From: Cervus elaphus
Taxonomy: Eukaryota > Chordata > Mammalia > Artiodactyla > Cervidae
Reading direction: 5' to 3'
NCBI RefSeq assembly: GCF_910594005.1
Contig: NC_057815.1
Span: 80,833,552 to 80,897,551 of the forward strand
Length of the DNA stretch: 64,000 bases
The notes beneath the pieces are model-generated. The model saw only the letters and a list, made by a program, of their open reading frames with translations, ran no database searches and was not told the DNA's origin. The position numbers were made by a program, and so were the translations under genes. Below are positions 11,063 through 23,035 of this stretch, one piece after another. Each line of letters opens with the position of its first letter. The stretch's first letter is position 1.

Positions 11063-11205
11063 ACCTCATTAAATGGCAACCCACTCCAGTATTCTTGCCT
11101 GGAAAATCCCATGGACTCAGGATCCTGGTAGGCTACAGTCCATGGAGTCACAAAGAGTCGGACACGACTGAGCAACTGCACTTCACTTCACTTCACCTCA
11201 TTAAA
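11063..11205 (+). repeat. Headless BovA SINE with 11-bp TSD
   Basis: The SINE body is 11074-11194, from 'tggcaacccactccagtatt' to the tail (cttca)n. The target-site duplication 'acctcattaaa' is at 11063-11073 and 11195-11205. The tRNA head is absent. Confidence 0.95.
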
Positions 11206-12063
11206 ACTATTAAAGTATAGTAACAATAATGAGAGTCATATCCTGTATTTCTATGCTGTTTTGTATTCTTCATTGTTCAAGAGAGCAGAAACTTGCAATA
11301 AGATGAATGACATAACACAGTGGTAATCTTAATAGGAAATAACGTTCAATTAGCTCAAAATTGTATAACGTGGTGCTAAATGGGGCATAGCTGAATACAC
11401 CATGCAAGTATTTAATGTGAGAGGAAAATTTACTATGTGGAAAGTATGAGCATTAAAAACTAATATTTCTATTTAAAATTTCCTTTCCTTTCCCCCCCCA
11501 CCCCCAGCCAACCAGTAATCACTCAAGTAAAGTTATTAGAGAGAAACAGAACGGGGTGGGGCAGGTTTGTGCCCAAGTTTTAATCATAGACAAAAGTACT
11601 TTTAAACTTCTTTGACATTTCTTTTGTGTGTTGTTTTCTTGCAGCTTTCAAAATAAGACAAGTGACAGATACTGTGGGTGTTGTGGATATGGAATTTAAT
11701 GTTAGAAAGAAAATAAAAATGCATGCAATAAATAATCAAGCCACTAAATACAAGCCATGGAATGCAAGAATTGTACCATAGTGTATGTGATTTTTCTATT
11801 TGTCCAACCCCCATAGGTAAATCTGCGACCTTTATTCCTAAACTGGTTAGGTAGTAATTAGACATAAAAAATAGTAAGATTTAAGAATAATAAATTGAAA
11901 TAAAATTTCACTCATTTTCATGCATGGTCTCTTTAAATAATCCATTCTCATTTCTCCAAGGTGTAGTGGATATTTATTTTTGCCTCCCTGGTATCCATTC
12001 CTCACTAGCACCATAGTTCTCCTTTTTGGATGTCTCCATTTCTTCATCAACCCATTTGTTTAG
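11206..12063. other. Anonymous DNA with C-rich tract
   Basis: No gene was recognised. A C-rich tract (C8, A, C5) occupies 11492-11505. Two short minus-strand frames (11602-11865, 11847-12050) lack any domain or context. Confidence 0.5.
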
Positions 12064-13199
12064 GTGGACTTAAGCATCGAAAAAGCAAGAGAGTTCCAGA
12101 AAAACATCTATTTCTGCTTTATTGACTATGCTAAAGCCTTTGACTGTGTGGATCACAATAAACTGGAAAATTCTGAAAGAAATGAGCATACTAGACCACC
12201 TGACCTGCCTCTTGAGAAACCTGTATGCAGGTCAGGAAGCAACAGTTAGAACTGGACATGGAACAACAGACTGGTTCCAAATAGGAAAAGGAGTACGTCA
12301 AGGCTGTATGTTGTCACCCTGCTTATTTAACTTATATGCAGAGTACATCATGAGAAATGCTGGGCTGGAAGAAGCACAAGCTGGAATCAAGATTGCCAGG
12401 AGAAATATCAGTAACCTCAGATATGCAGATGTCATCACCCTTATGGCAGAGAATGAAGAGGGACTAAAAAGCCTCTTGATGAAAGGAAAGAGGAGAGTCA
12501 AAAAGTGGCTTAAAGCTCAACATGCAGAAAACTAAGATCATGGCATCTGGTCCCATCACTTCATGGCAAATAGATGGGGAAACAGTGGAAACAGTCGCTG
12601 ACTTTATTTTTCTGGGCTCCACAATCATTGCAGATGGTGATTGCAGCCATGAAATTGAAAGACGTTTACTCCTTGGAAGGAAAGTTATGACCAACCTAGA
12701 TAGCATATTAAACAGCAGAGACATTACTTTGCCAACAAAGGTCCGTCTAGTCAAGGCTATGGTTTTTCCAGTAGTCATGTATGGATGTGAGAGTTGGACT
12801 GTGAAGAAAGCTGAGCACTGAAGAATTGATGCTTTTGAATGGTGGTGTTGGAGAAGACTCTTGAGAGTCCCTTGGACTGCAAAGAGATCCAACCAGTCCA
12901 TCCTAAAGGAGATCAGTCCTGGGTGTTCATTGGAAGGACTGATGCTGAAGCTGAAACTCCAACACTTTGGCCACCTCATGTGAAGAGTTGACTCATTGGA
13001 AAAGACCCTGATACTGGGAGGGATTGGGGGCAGGAGCAGAAGGGGACAACATAGGATGAGATGGTTGGATGGCATCACCGACTCAATGGACATGGGTTTG
13101 GGTGGACTCTGGGAGTTGGTGATGGACAGGGAGGCCTGGTGTGCTGCAATTCATCAAGTTGCAGAGTCAGACACGACTGAGCAACTGAACTGAACTGAA
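12064..13199 (+). mobile_element. BovB LINE (RTE clade), 5'-truncated
   Basis: About 1.1 kb of BovB from mid reverse transcriptase to the 3' tail ('gactgagcaactgaactgaa'). Translated pieces show the RT motif A block 'FCFIDYAKAFDCVDHNKL', motif B 'GVRQGCMLSP', and the C-terminal block 'VVMYGCESWTVKKAEH'. The pieces lie in different frames because of indels near 12170 and 12490, and there are in-frame stops (for example after KKAEH). The endonuclease half is absent. It is dead by frame and by catalytic residue (see 12122-12535). Confidence 0.95.
12122..12535 (+). pseudogene. BovB reverse transcriptase fragment
   Basis: Open frame of 137 codons inside the BovB copy, covering RT motifs B and C of the non-LTR polymerase palm. 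Motif B reads GVRQGCMLSP. Motif C, normally Y-A-D-D, reads YADV at 12422-12433, so the second catalytic aspartate is replaced by valine. The start codon is not a natural start: the frame enters after a frameshift relative to FIDYAKAFD upstream. No product is expected. Confidence 0.85.
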
Positions 13200-13256
13200 G
13201 CTCATTTCAGGTGTTGACAACAGTTTACACCATTTGATGTGCTTCTTCCTTTTAAC

Positions 13257-13447
13257 CCAGGGGTTCCCAACCTCCAGACCACAGAATTGTACCTTCTGTC
13301 AGATCCTCAGTAGCATTAGATTAGAAATAAAGTGCACAATAACTGTACTGCACTAAATCATCCATAAGCCATCGCCTCTACCCACTCTGGAAAAAACTGT
13401 CTTCCAAGTAATCGATCCTTGGTGCTGAGAAGGTTGAGGACCACTAT
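13257..13447. mobile_element. hAT-type nonautonomous DNA transposon
   Basis: Begins 'caggggttcccaacctcc' and ends 'aaggttgaggaccactatt', imperfect terminal inverted repeats of the CAGGGG/CAGTGG...AACC type seen in mammalian hAT (Charlie-group) MITEs. The interior 'agaaataaagtgcacaataa' and 'aaaactgtcttcc' fits the same old family. Non-coding. Confidence 0.7.
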
Positions 13448-13455
13448 TCTAGCCT

Positions 13456-13815
13456 AGCCAATTGCTATCTACAAATCAGAGCCAATGAGTAGTGAGATGT
13501 TTGTTGAATCTTCTGAGAAAGAGATCTTCCTCTCTTTCCCTGGGTGCTCTGGTGTTAGGATTTGAGGCTGCTGTAGTCATTTGTCTACCCTGAAACTGGA
13601 CTGGGGACAGCTGTGTTGACATTGTTTTGATTAAAGATTATAGAGCCTGGGAATAGAGTCAATGCCCTTAGAAGGCAGTAGATAAAGAGAATCCTTGCTG
13701 ATGTAACTAGAGCACCTAGATTTTGTAAGTCAATAAATTCTTTCTATTTTCCTAGCTAATTTGAGTTGAGACTTTTCCTTGCAACATAGAGTCCTTCATG
13801 CTAGTTATGGCAATC
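13456..13815 (+). repeat. Unclassified ancient repeat
   Basis: The 3' part, 'gtcaataaattctttctat', 'ctagctaatttgagttgaga', 'cttgcaacatagagtcct', matches a tail I have seen in many mammalian genomic loci. I cannot say with certainty whether it is an LTR or a LINE end. Upstream 'ttagaaggcagtag' and 'tgatgtaactagagcacct' fit the same block. Confidence 0.45.
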
Positions 13816-14302
13816 TGAGGGAATATCATATATAATGACCAAGAAACCAGGGAGAATCAACCTCAGTGGAAATCATATATTAGGTGAAAATCATCTTGAT
13901 ATTTTAAGTTCTGATTGGTTAACTCACAAGTATAAAAGTTGAAGAAGCATGGCGTGTAGATGTCTACACATTATAGAAGGAAGCACTAGTGGTCTATTCT
14001 GTACTGAATGAAATAGCATTATGCCTTAAGTTTGCAGGACATTCTTCCCTTTGTTTGAGTGTAGACATATAATGTGCATGATGTGTCTCTTTCAAGTAAA
14101 TGGGATATGAATAATAGAATCTCCTACTGATGGTTTTTTAGTGCTTGGGAAAGTTTGGCTTCAAGTAAAAGAGATCAAACTCAAAACAGTTTTGTTATCT
14201 TAGGTAGCAAATTATGTGATATGAGATTTAATTTATTCATAGACTTGGTTATATGATCTGGGACTCAGGTGCTTTTCATTTTTCCTCTCTGCTAACTTTA
14301 CA
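13816..14302. other. Anonymous DNA
   Basis: No gene or repeat assignment. AT-rich, no tandem structure. Confidence 0.5.
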
Positions 14303-14700
14303 ATGTTGGTTTGTTTTCTTAGGTCAGCTTGTCCCATGGCCCTAAGAGAGCTTGTTGCAATTTCAAGTCTTGGGCAGATAATTTCATCCAGAGATAGAAT
14401 AGAAGTCTCTCCTTATATATCTCTATTTAAAAGTAAAGGAAACTATAGGTGCTCAGCAGAATCACATTCATGGTGCAGAATGGTGTCATGCACCTTATTT
14501 CTAAACCAATCACTAGCGAGGGAAAATCAATTATCTTGCTTGCCATAGACACATGGACATTTACTCTCCACACTGGGGAGAAGCGTCTTCCCTCATCCGT
14601 GGCCATATGGAAAAAAAACTGCTCTTTAAAGACCTGGTCCTGCCTGCAAGCAACCAGGGGAGGTAGAAATAATAGATCTGTTTGTTTTTATCAGAGGGTT
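14303..14700 (+). repeat. Possible ancient repeat
   Basis: The order 'gccctaagagagcttgttgc', 'aatttcaagtcttgggcag', 'catgcaccttatttctaaac', 'caatcactagcgaggg' resembles an old interspersed repeat that I recall from other mammals but cannot name. Short open frames here (14303-14548, 14449-14727) have no domain. Confidence 0.35.
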
Positions 14701-15696
14701 TTGGCCTACTTGGTAAAAATCATTTGAATCTAATTTCTTTCTGGTTCTGCAGCAACAGCCTCAGTTCAATTTTCTTTGATAAATGCCTATTGCTTGCTAC
14801 TGAAATTGAAAAGAAGCATGTTTCTTGTGACAGTTTTGTTGCACACTTATATTGTCCCAGAAAACACAGGAGTACAATCTTTCCAGAGCCTATATTGCTT
14901 TCATCTAATCACACTCTAACTATCCCTTTTGCCTGGATTGAAAGAAGTGAGGGGAGAGGTTCAGCTATATTAATCATCACAAATCAATTAATTATCAAGT
15001 TCCACTTTACAACTGACCCAATCAATTCCTCTATCATCCCCTCCCCCTTTGATAAATGAGATAGTTATTTGAATATATTGACTTAATTAAGCTTTTTTCT
15101 TCCCCCCCCCCCCCCCCCGAATCATTGTACCTCCTTTCTTGGCAGGACTCGTGTTGAGATACAACTCAGAAAGTTGCCATAATTGCTTAGGAAAGATCCG
15201 CACTAGTACTTTAAAAACAGTGGATGAGAATATATCTAAATAAAATATGATTTAATTCTACTATACATATTAGTATTTCTTGTCCTTGGTAGGAAGACTG
15301 GCAAAGTTCCTCAAGGTAATTTTAAAGTTATGCGATTACAAACTCTATTAAATATACGCTTGTCCTTGGCACTCATACGGCTATCATACATTATAGTAGA
15401 GTTACTTCTCAAATAAATGTAGTTAAGATCAGATTTTTATCAATATGTATATACTTAAAACAAGATTGACCTGGCATTCTGGCTGCAGATTTTGCTGAGG
15501 TACCTGAAATATTCATATCTACTTTTTTATACAAGATTTAAATTTGGTTAGAAAATGCCCCATGTTCTTTTTTCAAACATTCTGCATTATAGCCCAAGTT
15601 CTTTGAGTTGTACATAAATGGCAGTGAAGTGGCCTTAGTTAGTTAGTTCAGCTGGTTAGGCTTGTTGAGTCTGGAGGGTCAAGGAGTATAACTAGG
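14701..15696. other. Anonymous DNA with C17 tract
   Basis: No gene was recognised; the 125-codon frame at 14682-15059 shows no domain. A pure run of 17 C bases occupies 15102-15118, a length-unstable homopolymer and a likely sequencing or assembly weak point. Confidence 0.55.
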
Positions 15697-15697
15697 A

Positions 15698-16060
15698 ACA
15701 ATGTTTTGGTTTCCCAAATTTCATATGTTGAAACCTAATTCCCAATGTGAGGGTATTTGAAGGTGGGACCTGTAGGAGGTGATGAGGTCATAGGGGTGGA
15801 GCCCTCAGGAGCAGAATCTGTGTTCTTATAAAAGAGAGCCAGCAGGCTGCGTTGCCTCTCCTGCCATTCACGGGAATGGTGAGAAGACAGCCAGGCATCT
15901 TTGAATCAGGAAGAGTGATCACACCAGACATCTAGTCCATCCTTACTGCCTTGACCTTGGATTGCCCAGCCTCCAGAACTGTGAGAACTGGATATTTGTT
16001 GTTTCAGGTAGCCAGTCTGTGGTTAGATTTTTGTTATAGTAGTTTGAAGAGACTAAATGC
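15698..16060 (+). mobile_element. MLT1-type MaLR LTR
   Basis: Nearly complete solo LTR: 'tttcatatgttgaaacctaa', 'cccaatgtgagggtatttga', 'ggtgatgaggtcataggg', 'ttcttataaaagagagcc', 'cctccagaactgtgagaa', 'gtttcaggtagccagtctgt', ending near 'agactaaatg'. This is the order of MLT1 LTRs (ERVL-MaLR, non-autonomous endogenous retroviral elements). No internal region is attached. Confidence 0.85.
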
Positions 16061-16235
16061 TTTCACTTGAATAACTCATGTTTATGGGTACTAGGGGCTA
16101 CCTCTTGCTTGTAGAAACTGGTCAAGGGAAAAATACCTCCATTTGAAAGGCTTTACTGCCTTATTTTATGTCTTCTTTCTTTTTAGTGACCCTGGATGCC
16201 CATCCTTTTTAGAAGCCAATTGTCTACAGCTGATC

Positions 16236-16375
16236 TTCCTAAACTTTAGTGTGTATATGAAGCATTTGGAGATCTTGTTAAAACAGCAGTTTTAATTCAG
16301 TGGGTCTGGATATGTCCTGTCCTGAGAGAGTGAATTTCTAACAAGCTTCCAGCTGATGCTCTTCAATGAACCACA
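16236..16375 (+). mobile_element. MER5-like hAT MITE
   Basis: 'ctaaactttagtgtgtatat', 'ttggagatcttgttaaaaca', 'tcagtgggtctgga', 'aatttctaacaagcttccag', 'ctgatgct' follows the MER5A/B layout. Palindromic hAT-Charlie nonautonomous element, non-coding. Confidence 0.65.
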
Positions 16376-17967
16376 CTTGCAGTGGCATGATCTCCCACCC
16401 CTGTACGCTTCCTTTTTCATATTGAAGAAAGAGTCCTTTGCATGGAAGTTCCATATCCCATTCCCTCAGAACTTTGTTAAATGGTTAATTCTTATATAGG
16501 CCTCAGAGGCAGAGCTATGCTTCTGTTCAATTAATGTGTTGAATCCTTGAAATTACCTTTGTTTATATTCAGTAGTAATTTAAGACGTGGTTATGGAGAC
16601 TTATATTTGCTTTACTTATGTCAATAAAGGCTGACACTGAAGGTTTGTTCATGCTCTGTTATCTCTTCTCCCTGAAGAATCATCTGAAACACAGTAAGAG
16701 GAAAGGATATTACAAACAGATGTAGTCACCTCATTGTAGTAACTTTTAACATTACCTCCACATTGTAATCCTCCAGAAAACTCAAAAAAATAGAACAGCT
16801 ACATAAAACACAGGATTCCCAGTTTACCTTGAATTTCAAGTAAACAATGACTTTTTCAAGTATTAGTGAATCCTATTCAATATTTGGGAGATACTGTATA
16901 ATGTAAGTAGCAAGTATTTGATGATTTGATCATATTAATTGGCTAAAAATTGTTTTGTCTGACTCAAGCTAAGTAAACTGTATTCAAGGTTAGAATTGGG
17001 TTGTTTTAAACATGTCGTCAACTGGCTGTCATATATGAACCTTACACTTCTAAGGAGCATGTTTTCCATGCTCTTAAGACAAGAAAATGGGTTTGACCCA
17101 ATAATTTCTTTTACCTCTTCTCTAGTTGTTTGCAACTTAAATAAGTTGTAGCTGAAACCAATAGTCAATTCTGGCCAATTGTCAGTTGAAGTACTGGAAA
17201 GATTTAAAATCCTACTAAGATTTGCTACATTAAAATATCATAAGTTGGGCTATGGTCTACGTTGCCAGCATACAGAGAATTCAAATATTTGGTGGGACTC
17301 ATATACTCCTTATGATGTTTTGAAACACCCTGAAAAAATCATTTACTTGTCCCAGACTTCTTTCCTCCAGAAACATCTACAAATATCAAGCATCTGTGTG
17401 GGATTGTTATGTTGGGAAGCAAAACTTCTCCTCTATCACTGTAGGCCATGTGGTTGGAGTTCTGTGAATTAACTGACAATAAGCAGATTAATTGGAGAAA
17501 AGTTTAATCCCCATGTAGGAGTATTCAGTAGTGAGTAACTTAGAATATACAGAGGAGAGCGTCTATGTATCAGTTTAGGAAAAGGGGTGGTGGTAACTGA
17601 GATCTCATTGGACAATTACGGAAGCTTCTATTGGGTATTTTCATTTGGATGCTAATGAACAGACTACTTACTGGCTGGAAGCTCCCTTGTAGTAGAGGTG
17701 GGCTCATGACAGCTAAAACTACACCTTTCCTGCTGAGGGTCATTCTTCAAATAGGATTCAGGCAGTGGGGGTGGCAGTAATAACAACTGTATTTTCAGGA
17801 TTCTCTGCTTTAGCAGATAAGGGAAGTTCCAGTACAATTTCTTTCTGCTGATCCCTTCAGTGACTTTACATTATGAGCAAATACCCTCTTACAATGACAA
17901 CAAAAGAATATTTCAGGTAACAGATCTTAATAAAATTCCAGAAGTTAGTTGTTACGTAGTGTTCAAA
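16376..17967. other. Anonymous DNA
   Basis: No gene was supported. Frames at 16935-17168 (-) and 17179-17472 (+) have no domain. The 17440-17850 part ('gaattaactgacaataagc', 'gagaaaagtttaatcccc') has the feel of an old LTR but I could not place it. Confidence 0.45.
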
Positions 17968-18184
17968 ACACTGTGAAAGTGAAAATGTTAGTTGCTCAGT
18001 CATGTCTGACTCTGTGCAACCCCATGGACTATAGCCTGCTAGGCTCCTCTGTCCATGGGATTCTCCAGGCAAGAATACTGGAGTGGGTTGCCATGCCTTT
18101 CTCCAGGAGATTTTCATGACCCAGGGATTGAATCCAGGTCTCCTGTATTGCAGGCAGATTCTTTACCATCTGAGCCACACTGTG
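17968..18184 (-). repeat. Bov-tA SINE, full length
   Basis: Reverse-complement Bov-tA at 17976-18176, from the tail 'aaagtgaaaatgttagttgc' to the head 'ttctttaccatctgagcc'. A possible 8-bp duplication 'acactgtg' flanks it at 17968-17975 and 18177-18184; it is short, so the ends carry slight uncertainty. Confidence 0.93.
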
Positions 18185-19439
18185 GGAAGTAACTATAGGG
18201 AAGATGTCAGGAATAAAAAATGGAAAGCGTAAAATGACATTTTCTCCCTTAATTTTCAGGGTGGATTCAAGAGGTTTTAAGGATGTACAGCAGGTGTGAG
18301 AGACTAGATAATCAAAGTATTTTGAATGAAAACCAGATGGTACTAAATGGACCCTTGCAGCTCTACCCTATTTCATTCGTATCTCCAACCATCCATAGCT
18401 TTCAGCAAGTAGAATTTATGAAATTAAGTAGATCTATTGCAGAATTATTCCATCTATGATTTAAGTTGTATTACATTTCCTCATAATTACAAAATTCCTT
18501 GGGTATTAAGGAAGGTCTGAGGCAAGAAGGAGTAGAAAGAGACATTTAGATATAAAAGTTAACTTGAAAGAAATATTTCTCCATTTAAAATGTGGTTTAT
18601 TCATTCTTTATTGCCTTGCATTAAACTTTTAGGAGGAGCCTTGGCAATGATTACAAAACAATACATATTCTTACCCTCCATCTGTATTATCATAAAAAGT
18701 TCTTAGTTTACAATGTAAACTAATATTTTTACATAAATGCTATCTTTCCTAGTTGCATATCCAATAACATTTTAGCATATTTATAGAAGTACACAGAAGA
18801 CAAAGGAAGGTTATAAACAGGAAAGGGCAGCTTGGTGGAATAGCAAAAGCTGATTTTAACCTTATCCATCTTGGTAGAAATGGAGGGGAAATTAATCTCC
18901 ATTCTCCCTGTTGCCTGATTGCGTTATCGCAGGCTGTTTTGATTTTCATTTTATAAAAGTCAAATTTAAGTGGGACATATAGACTAGATGAGAAATATTT
19001 TATTAAAAATATGAAAAGGTTAAAATTTGAATTGTAAATCATTGGAAAACTATCAAATTACTCACAGTATTCTGGATTATGTATTTAGATGTTTTCTCTT
19101 GAAGGTAGAGTATGTTCTAGCCCTAAGAACTATTTATATACCTCATTTAACAACTTATATATATCATTTGTTATCAATGTTTGATTTGATCTTGAGTAAT
19201 ATAATCCTGCAAGTGTGCTTTTTTCCCACTTGAATAACTAATTTGTTCTCATTAACCTACTCCATACCCCCAATTTATTAGATTTTCTTAGTATTTTATT
19301 GAGACAAGTTTTATTTTTCCTTCCAGATTTACACCACTTTTAGAGTAAGATGCCTCTTTAGATTTAGATTTTGTTGAACTCTATCATTTAAAGTGTATTT
19401 ACAACTATGTACATAGCTTTATACTGTATTTGGTATTAT
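18185..19439. other. Anonymous AT-rich DNA
   Basis: No gene, RNA or assignable repeat. The 97-codon minus frame at 18749-19042 is hydrophobic at one end but has no homologue I recognise and no regulatory context. Confidence 0.5.
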
Positions 19440-19555
19440 AACTAAGTCACAGGGATCTAATGTACAGCATAGGGAACTTAGTATTATTATAATAACTTTA
19501 TATGGTGACAAATGGTAACTAGACTTACCATGATTGAATTGGGTTAGGGTACCAA
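19440..19555 (+). repeat. L1 3' UTR fragment
   Basis: 'gatctaatgtacagcatagg', 'gaacttagtattattataat', 'tatggtgacaaatggtaact', 'agacttaccatga' match the order of an old L1 3' untranslated region. A few bases farther, 19578-19615 ('aaaagcttctcaggtgattc') may be a scrap of a MER5 element. Confidence 0.6.
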
Positions 19556-19654
19556 TTCACCTGATAATCAGGACTATTAAAAGCTTCTCAGGTGATTCAA
19601 TTAGTGTAGCCAAAATTAAGCATCAAATACATGATTAAGAATACAGACTTTTGA

Positions 19655-19800
19655 CAATATGCATAACTATTCTGTCTTCTGTGAAGAGGAGAAAACAATA
19701 AAGTCCATCCCATAGGCCATGGAAGGATTAAGTCAGCTGATATATATAAGTTACTTAGATCTTTGTCTAGCACATAAGTTTGACCCTATTGTTTGGTACA
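19655..19800 (+). repeat. MIR SINE, sense
   Basis: 'ataactattctgtcttctgt', 'aacaataaagtccatccca', 'ggattaagtcagctgatata', 'tagatctttgtctagcacat' follow MIR in sense orientation. Its 3' end faces the antisense MIR that starts at about 19810. Confidence 0.6.
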
Positions 19801-19809
19801 TAATGAATC

Positions 19810-19975
19810 AGTTGTTATAGCTAATCTTTATTAAACATTTGTGCTGCATATCATTCTAAGTGTTTAATTATTATTTCATCTAATGTTCCCCACCATGTGA
19901 GGGAGATACTGTTATTCTTTTTACAAATGAAAAAACTGAGGCACAGAGCTTTCAGTAATTTTCTCAAGGCCTAAA
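19810..19975 (-). repeat. MIR SINE, antisense
   Basis: 'gttatagctaatctttatta', 'cattctaagtgtttaattat', 'ggagatactgttattctt', 'aaactgaggcacagagct' form a clear antisense MIR. With the preceding sense copy it makes a tail-to-tail MIR pair. Confidence 0.75.
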
Positions 19976-20509
19976 ATTCGCAGATATTTTCCAAAAATTA
20001 AATCTCAGGTGGTCTAAATTCATGGTAAGAACCATAAATCAAATTATAAGATAAAATGTTTTGATATGTACTGAACAGTTAAATATTTCAAATGTAATGC
20101 CATAAATGATTTAATACTAAAACAGCTCTTGATAGCATCAAATATTTACCAAATCTGTATATAAACATCTCCTCTCTTCTATTTCTTGTCTTGATATAAG
20201 AATTTTCAGGACACTACTGGCTTTAGAGAAACATTTTATTTCTGGACAATTGACTCTATGTACTTACCATATTTCTGCCACTTTCCCTTCTATTTGCTAT
20301 GTTACTAAAAATTTTCATGAAAATATTCCACTCATATGAAATCTTATTTCTTACCTTTCTCTTCTGCAGACATAATGATTTCTACATCTGTGAGATTCCA
20401 AAGAGAGGGCAATTTCTTCAAGTTGATGATATGAGAAACATTTGCAGTGAAGTTTCTCTGCATATGTTCATCCTCATGTTGAAAGAAAGGATAGTTTTAT
20501 GGAGCGGTT
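19976..20509. other. Anonymous DNA
   Basis: No repeat recognised. A pyrimidine-rich acceptor-like sequence ends 'cttctgcag' near 20370 and precedes an open frame to 20514, but there is no donor or homology support. Confidence 0.4.
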
Positions 20510-21060
20510 ACTGAATTGGTTGTATGGACCCCATCTTGGAGGGGTTCAGCTGAGGCCCTGTACCTTGGCCAGAAAGAGTTCTTTTTCCATAAGAATTCAT
20601 CCAGTCAATAACAAAATCAATGCTGAGATTGAAACAGCACAGTCTTTATTCAACAGCCAGAGAATGGAGAAGAAGGAACTTGGCTCAAAATAAGCTTCTC
20701 AGTTGGGGGGATGATTAAGGCAAGATTTTCAGGGCAAGTTTAATGAGGGGGAGGCATATGCACTGGCTTTCTGGGAATAGTTTTCCTGAAACTGGGATGC
20801 CACTCCTTTTCTGCCATTGTAGGGTCCTTTGGCATCTGCGTCAGAAGCAAGTTGAGCCATCATGGCTGGAGGAGGAGCAAGGGAGATCTTACTATTCTGC
20901 TGAGATGGTAATGAGCTGCAAGGCAATATTGTCCCACTTTTGGAGCTGAACCAGCTTGCACCAGTTTTCTTCTGGTTAGATTATCTTGTTCTATGCAGTG
21001 AATGCAGCTAGAGAATATAACTGGCTGTGGTTTTCCTGTAAATTTACCTGGAGAGAGGGG
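20510..21060 (-). mobile_element. Unclassified antisense LTR-like block
   Basis: Read on the minus strand, this ~550-bp block has an AATAAA signal at 20644-20649 (plus strand tttatt) followed by 'gactgtgctg', and it is more GC-rich than its surroundings. A polyadenylation signal two thirds of the way in is what a retroviral LTR would show (U3-R-U5). I see no internal retroviral genes next to it and did not find clean TG...CA ends, so a solo LTR is an inference. An unrelated unique segment is the alternative. Confidence 0.4.
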
Positions 21061-23035
21061 AAGGGATGTGGTTCTGGGGCAGCAGAGTAGAAGAGGAAAC
21101 GTTTGTCAAATTTTCAAATGAATATGCTATCACAACTGCTATAGGCCTCTTTTCCAGAAGTCTAAGTAATTTATTTAAATGTTCCTGTATTTCAGTTATA
21201 GGGAAAGCCCCATCATTCCTTTCATTTCCAATTGAATTTAGAGTATTTTCTCATGACCTTTGAGAAACCAGCCTTTGTTGGTTGTGGTGTCTCTAACCAT
21301 CTCCTTACCATGGCTGTACCCACTCATGACAAGTTCACTCTTCTTTGGCCTTTTGCAATCACATTTTCCAAGTCTCTAGTTCAACAAATGTAAAGAATAT
21401 TTAAAGTCTTCTGGTGCTCTTTGGGTTACAATTAGTCCTTGAATGTTATACTTTTGGCTTCTGGACACTTGGCACATTTGTGTTCTTCATTGAAACTTTT
21501 CTTGACTCTAATTCGACTTTTACATATTGGCTCATGAAAGATGGCTCTAACTGTGAAATCACCTGCTCAATTTCAGCTGTGTAGGTTAAAATTCATTTGC
21601 ATTTATTGCATCCTGTCTGTTAAAATGGGAAGAAAATGGAAAAATGAAACTATTATTAATGGTAGTATGATGGAAATAAAGGGAAACCTTTGGCATCATT
21701 GTGGTAGCTTTTAGCTTCAGTCTTACTCAATAAATAAAATTAAATAAACTATTTGAAAGCCTGGAGATATATCATAAAAAGCACCAGTGTTTATAGGGAT
21801 CACACACTACTCTTTATTCCATATGGCTCAGAGCCCTTCTACCTGCTTCTGATCATGCCATTTCTCTGGACATTTGAATTTTTGTTATGTGTATATTTTC
21901 AGGAAGAAAACAACACCTCGAAAGAGTTTAGCTCTTAATAAGTGTTTCTTTTGACTTTAGTTGACTGTCACCCAATAAGCTGTCTGTAAGAAAAAAGCCT
22001 TACAATTTAGTGTATAACAACTCAGTGGGCTTTTATTAATCAAAAACTGTGTCCAAAATCACAACCTCCAGTCTCCAAAGTGTGTGAATGGATGTTAAGA
22101 GTGACCAGGTAGTTTTATGATTGAATGGTCTAGATAAGGGATGTCTTTCTCAAAGCTGTCACTTCATTGCCCTTTGCTGCCATTCCATACTGCCTTTCAT
22201 TTGTTGTAGTGAGGATGCTACAGGGAGGATAAATATTTCCAGTGCTGAAACAAATGCTATCATTTTCTCTCAGCCTTTCCGCAGTACTTGGCAAACAAAA
22301 AAGCCAGAAATATTTCTATCAAAATACAAATTGATTTCATGTGTCAGTAAAGCTTTTGCTTTTTTCCATCAAGATGACATGGGATCATAAGAGAATTCAA
22401 GCCATACACAAAATTATAAAGCAACAAATTATCCAAAACCCCATGGATCTTGATATTTTTATGTTCTTCCAGATATATCTATTGGAATGTATGCATACAG
22501 AAACAGGTGTAGAGATGGGTGTATATGAATAGAAATATTTTCAAAACTAGGTTTGTTCACTGGAACTTTGCAGAGAAAAAACATTCAAAATGGAAAAACC
22601 AATGAAACCTTTTTCTTTCCTCCAAAAACATTCATTCCTGTAAGTTTTCTATATGAATAAGAAAAGAACCTTAAAGTTCTTGGGATCTCTGTGTGATTTT
22701 TAAATGACCTCTTTCAGTTTTGGGTAACGTCAATACATTCTCTATTCTGAAGGGAAGGTGATTAGCATTCTTACACTTTCTTCTAATTCTCCACCTCACA
22801 TCATTCAGTGTTTGTTAGTTGTAATATTTAAGCTGTTAGAGTTTATAAAATTTGCCATCTGTTCTGCAAACACAATTCTCCAGATGTTAGTCATAGCCAA
22901 ACATTTACTAGATTTAATGTTCACCATCACTGCTTCTATTATGCCTTTTCTTTCTTTATTTTTATTGATCTTCTGGTTTGCTGAATTCCATTTTTTTCCT
23001 AGAAGAATTCATGTGTACTATATTTCTAGTGTTCT
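21061..23035. other. Anonymous DNA, about 2 kb
   Basis: No recognisable repeat or gene. Several short frames on the plus strand (21066-21263, 21753-21938, 22121-22390, 22341-22532, 22758-23156) have no domain; the last runs into the SINE at 23047. Confidence 0.5.

Noticed and set aside
12464..13093. 209-codon minus-strand frame as a host gene
   Set aside because: It is exactly antisense to the BovB reverse transcriptase C-terminal region and recurs in other BovB copies. It is kept only as an observation on antisense frames.
15640..15662. A-box-like 'agttcagctggttagg' suggesting a tRNA gene
   Set aside because: No B-box, anticodon arm or acceptor pairing at the right distance. Probably chance.
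20299..20514. Possible exon after an acceptor-like 'tttctcttctgcag' near 20370
   Set aside because: No convincing donor site with an open frame between, no homology I recognise, and single splice-like sites are common by chance. Transcript data would settle it.
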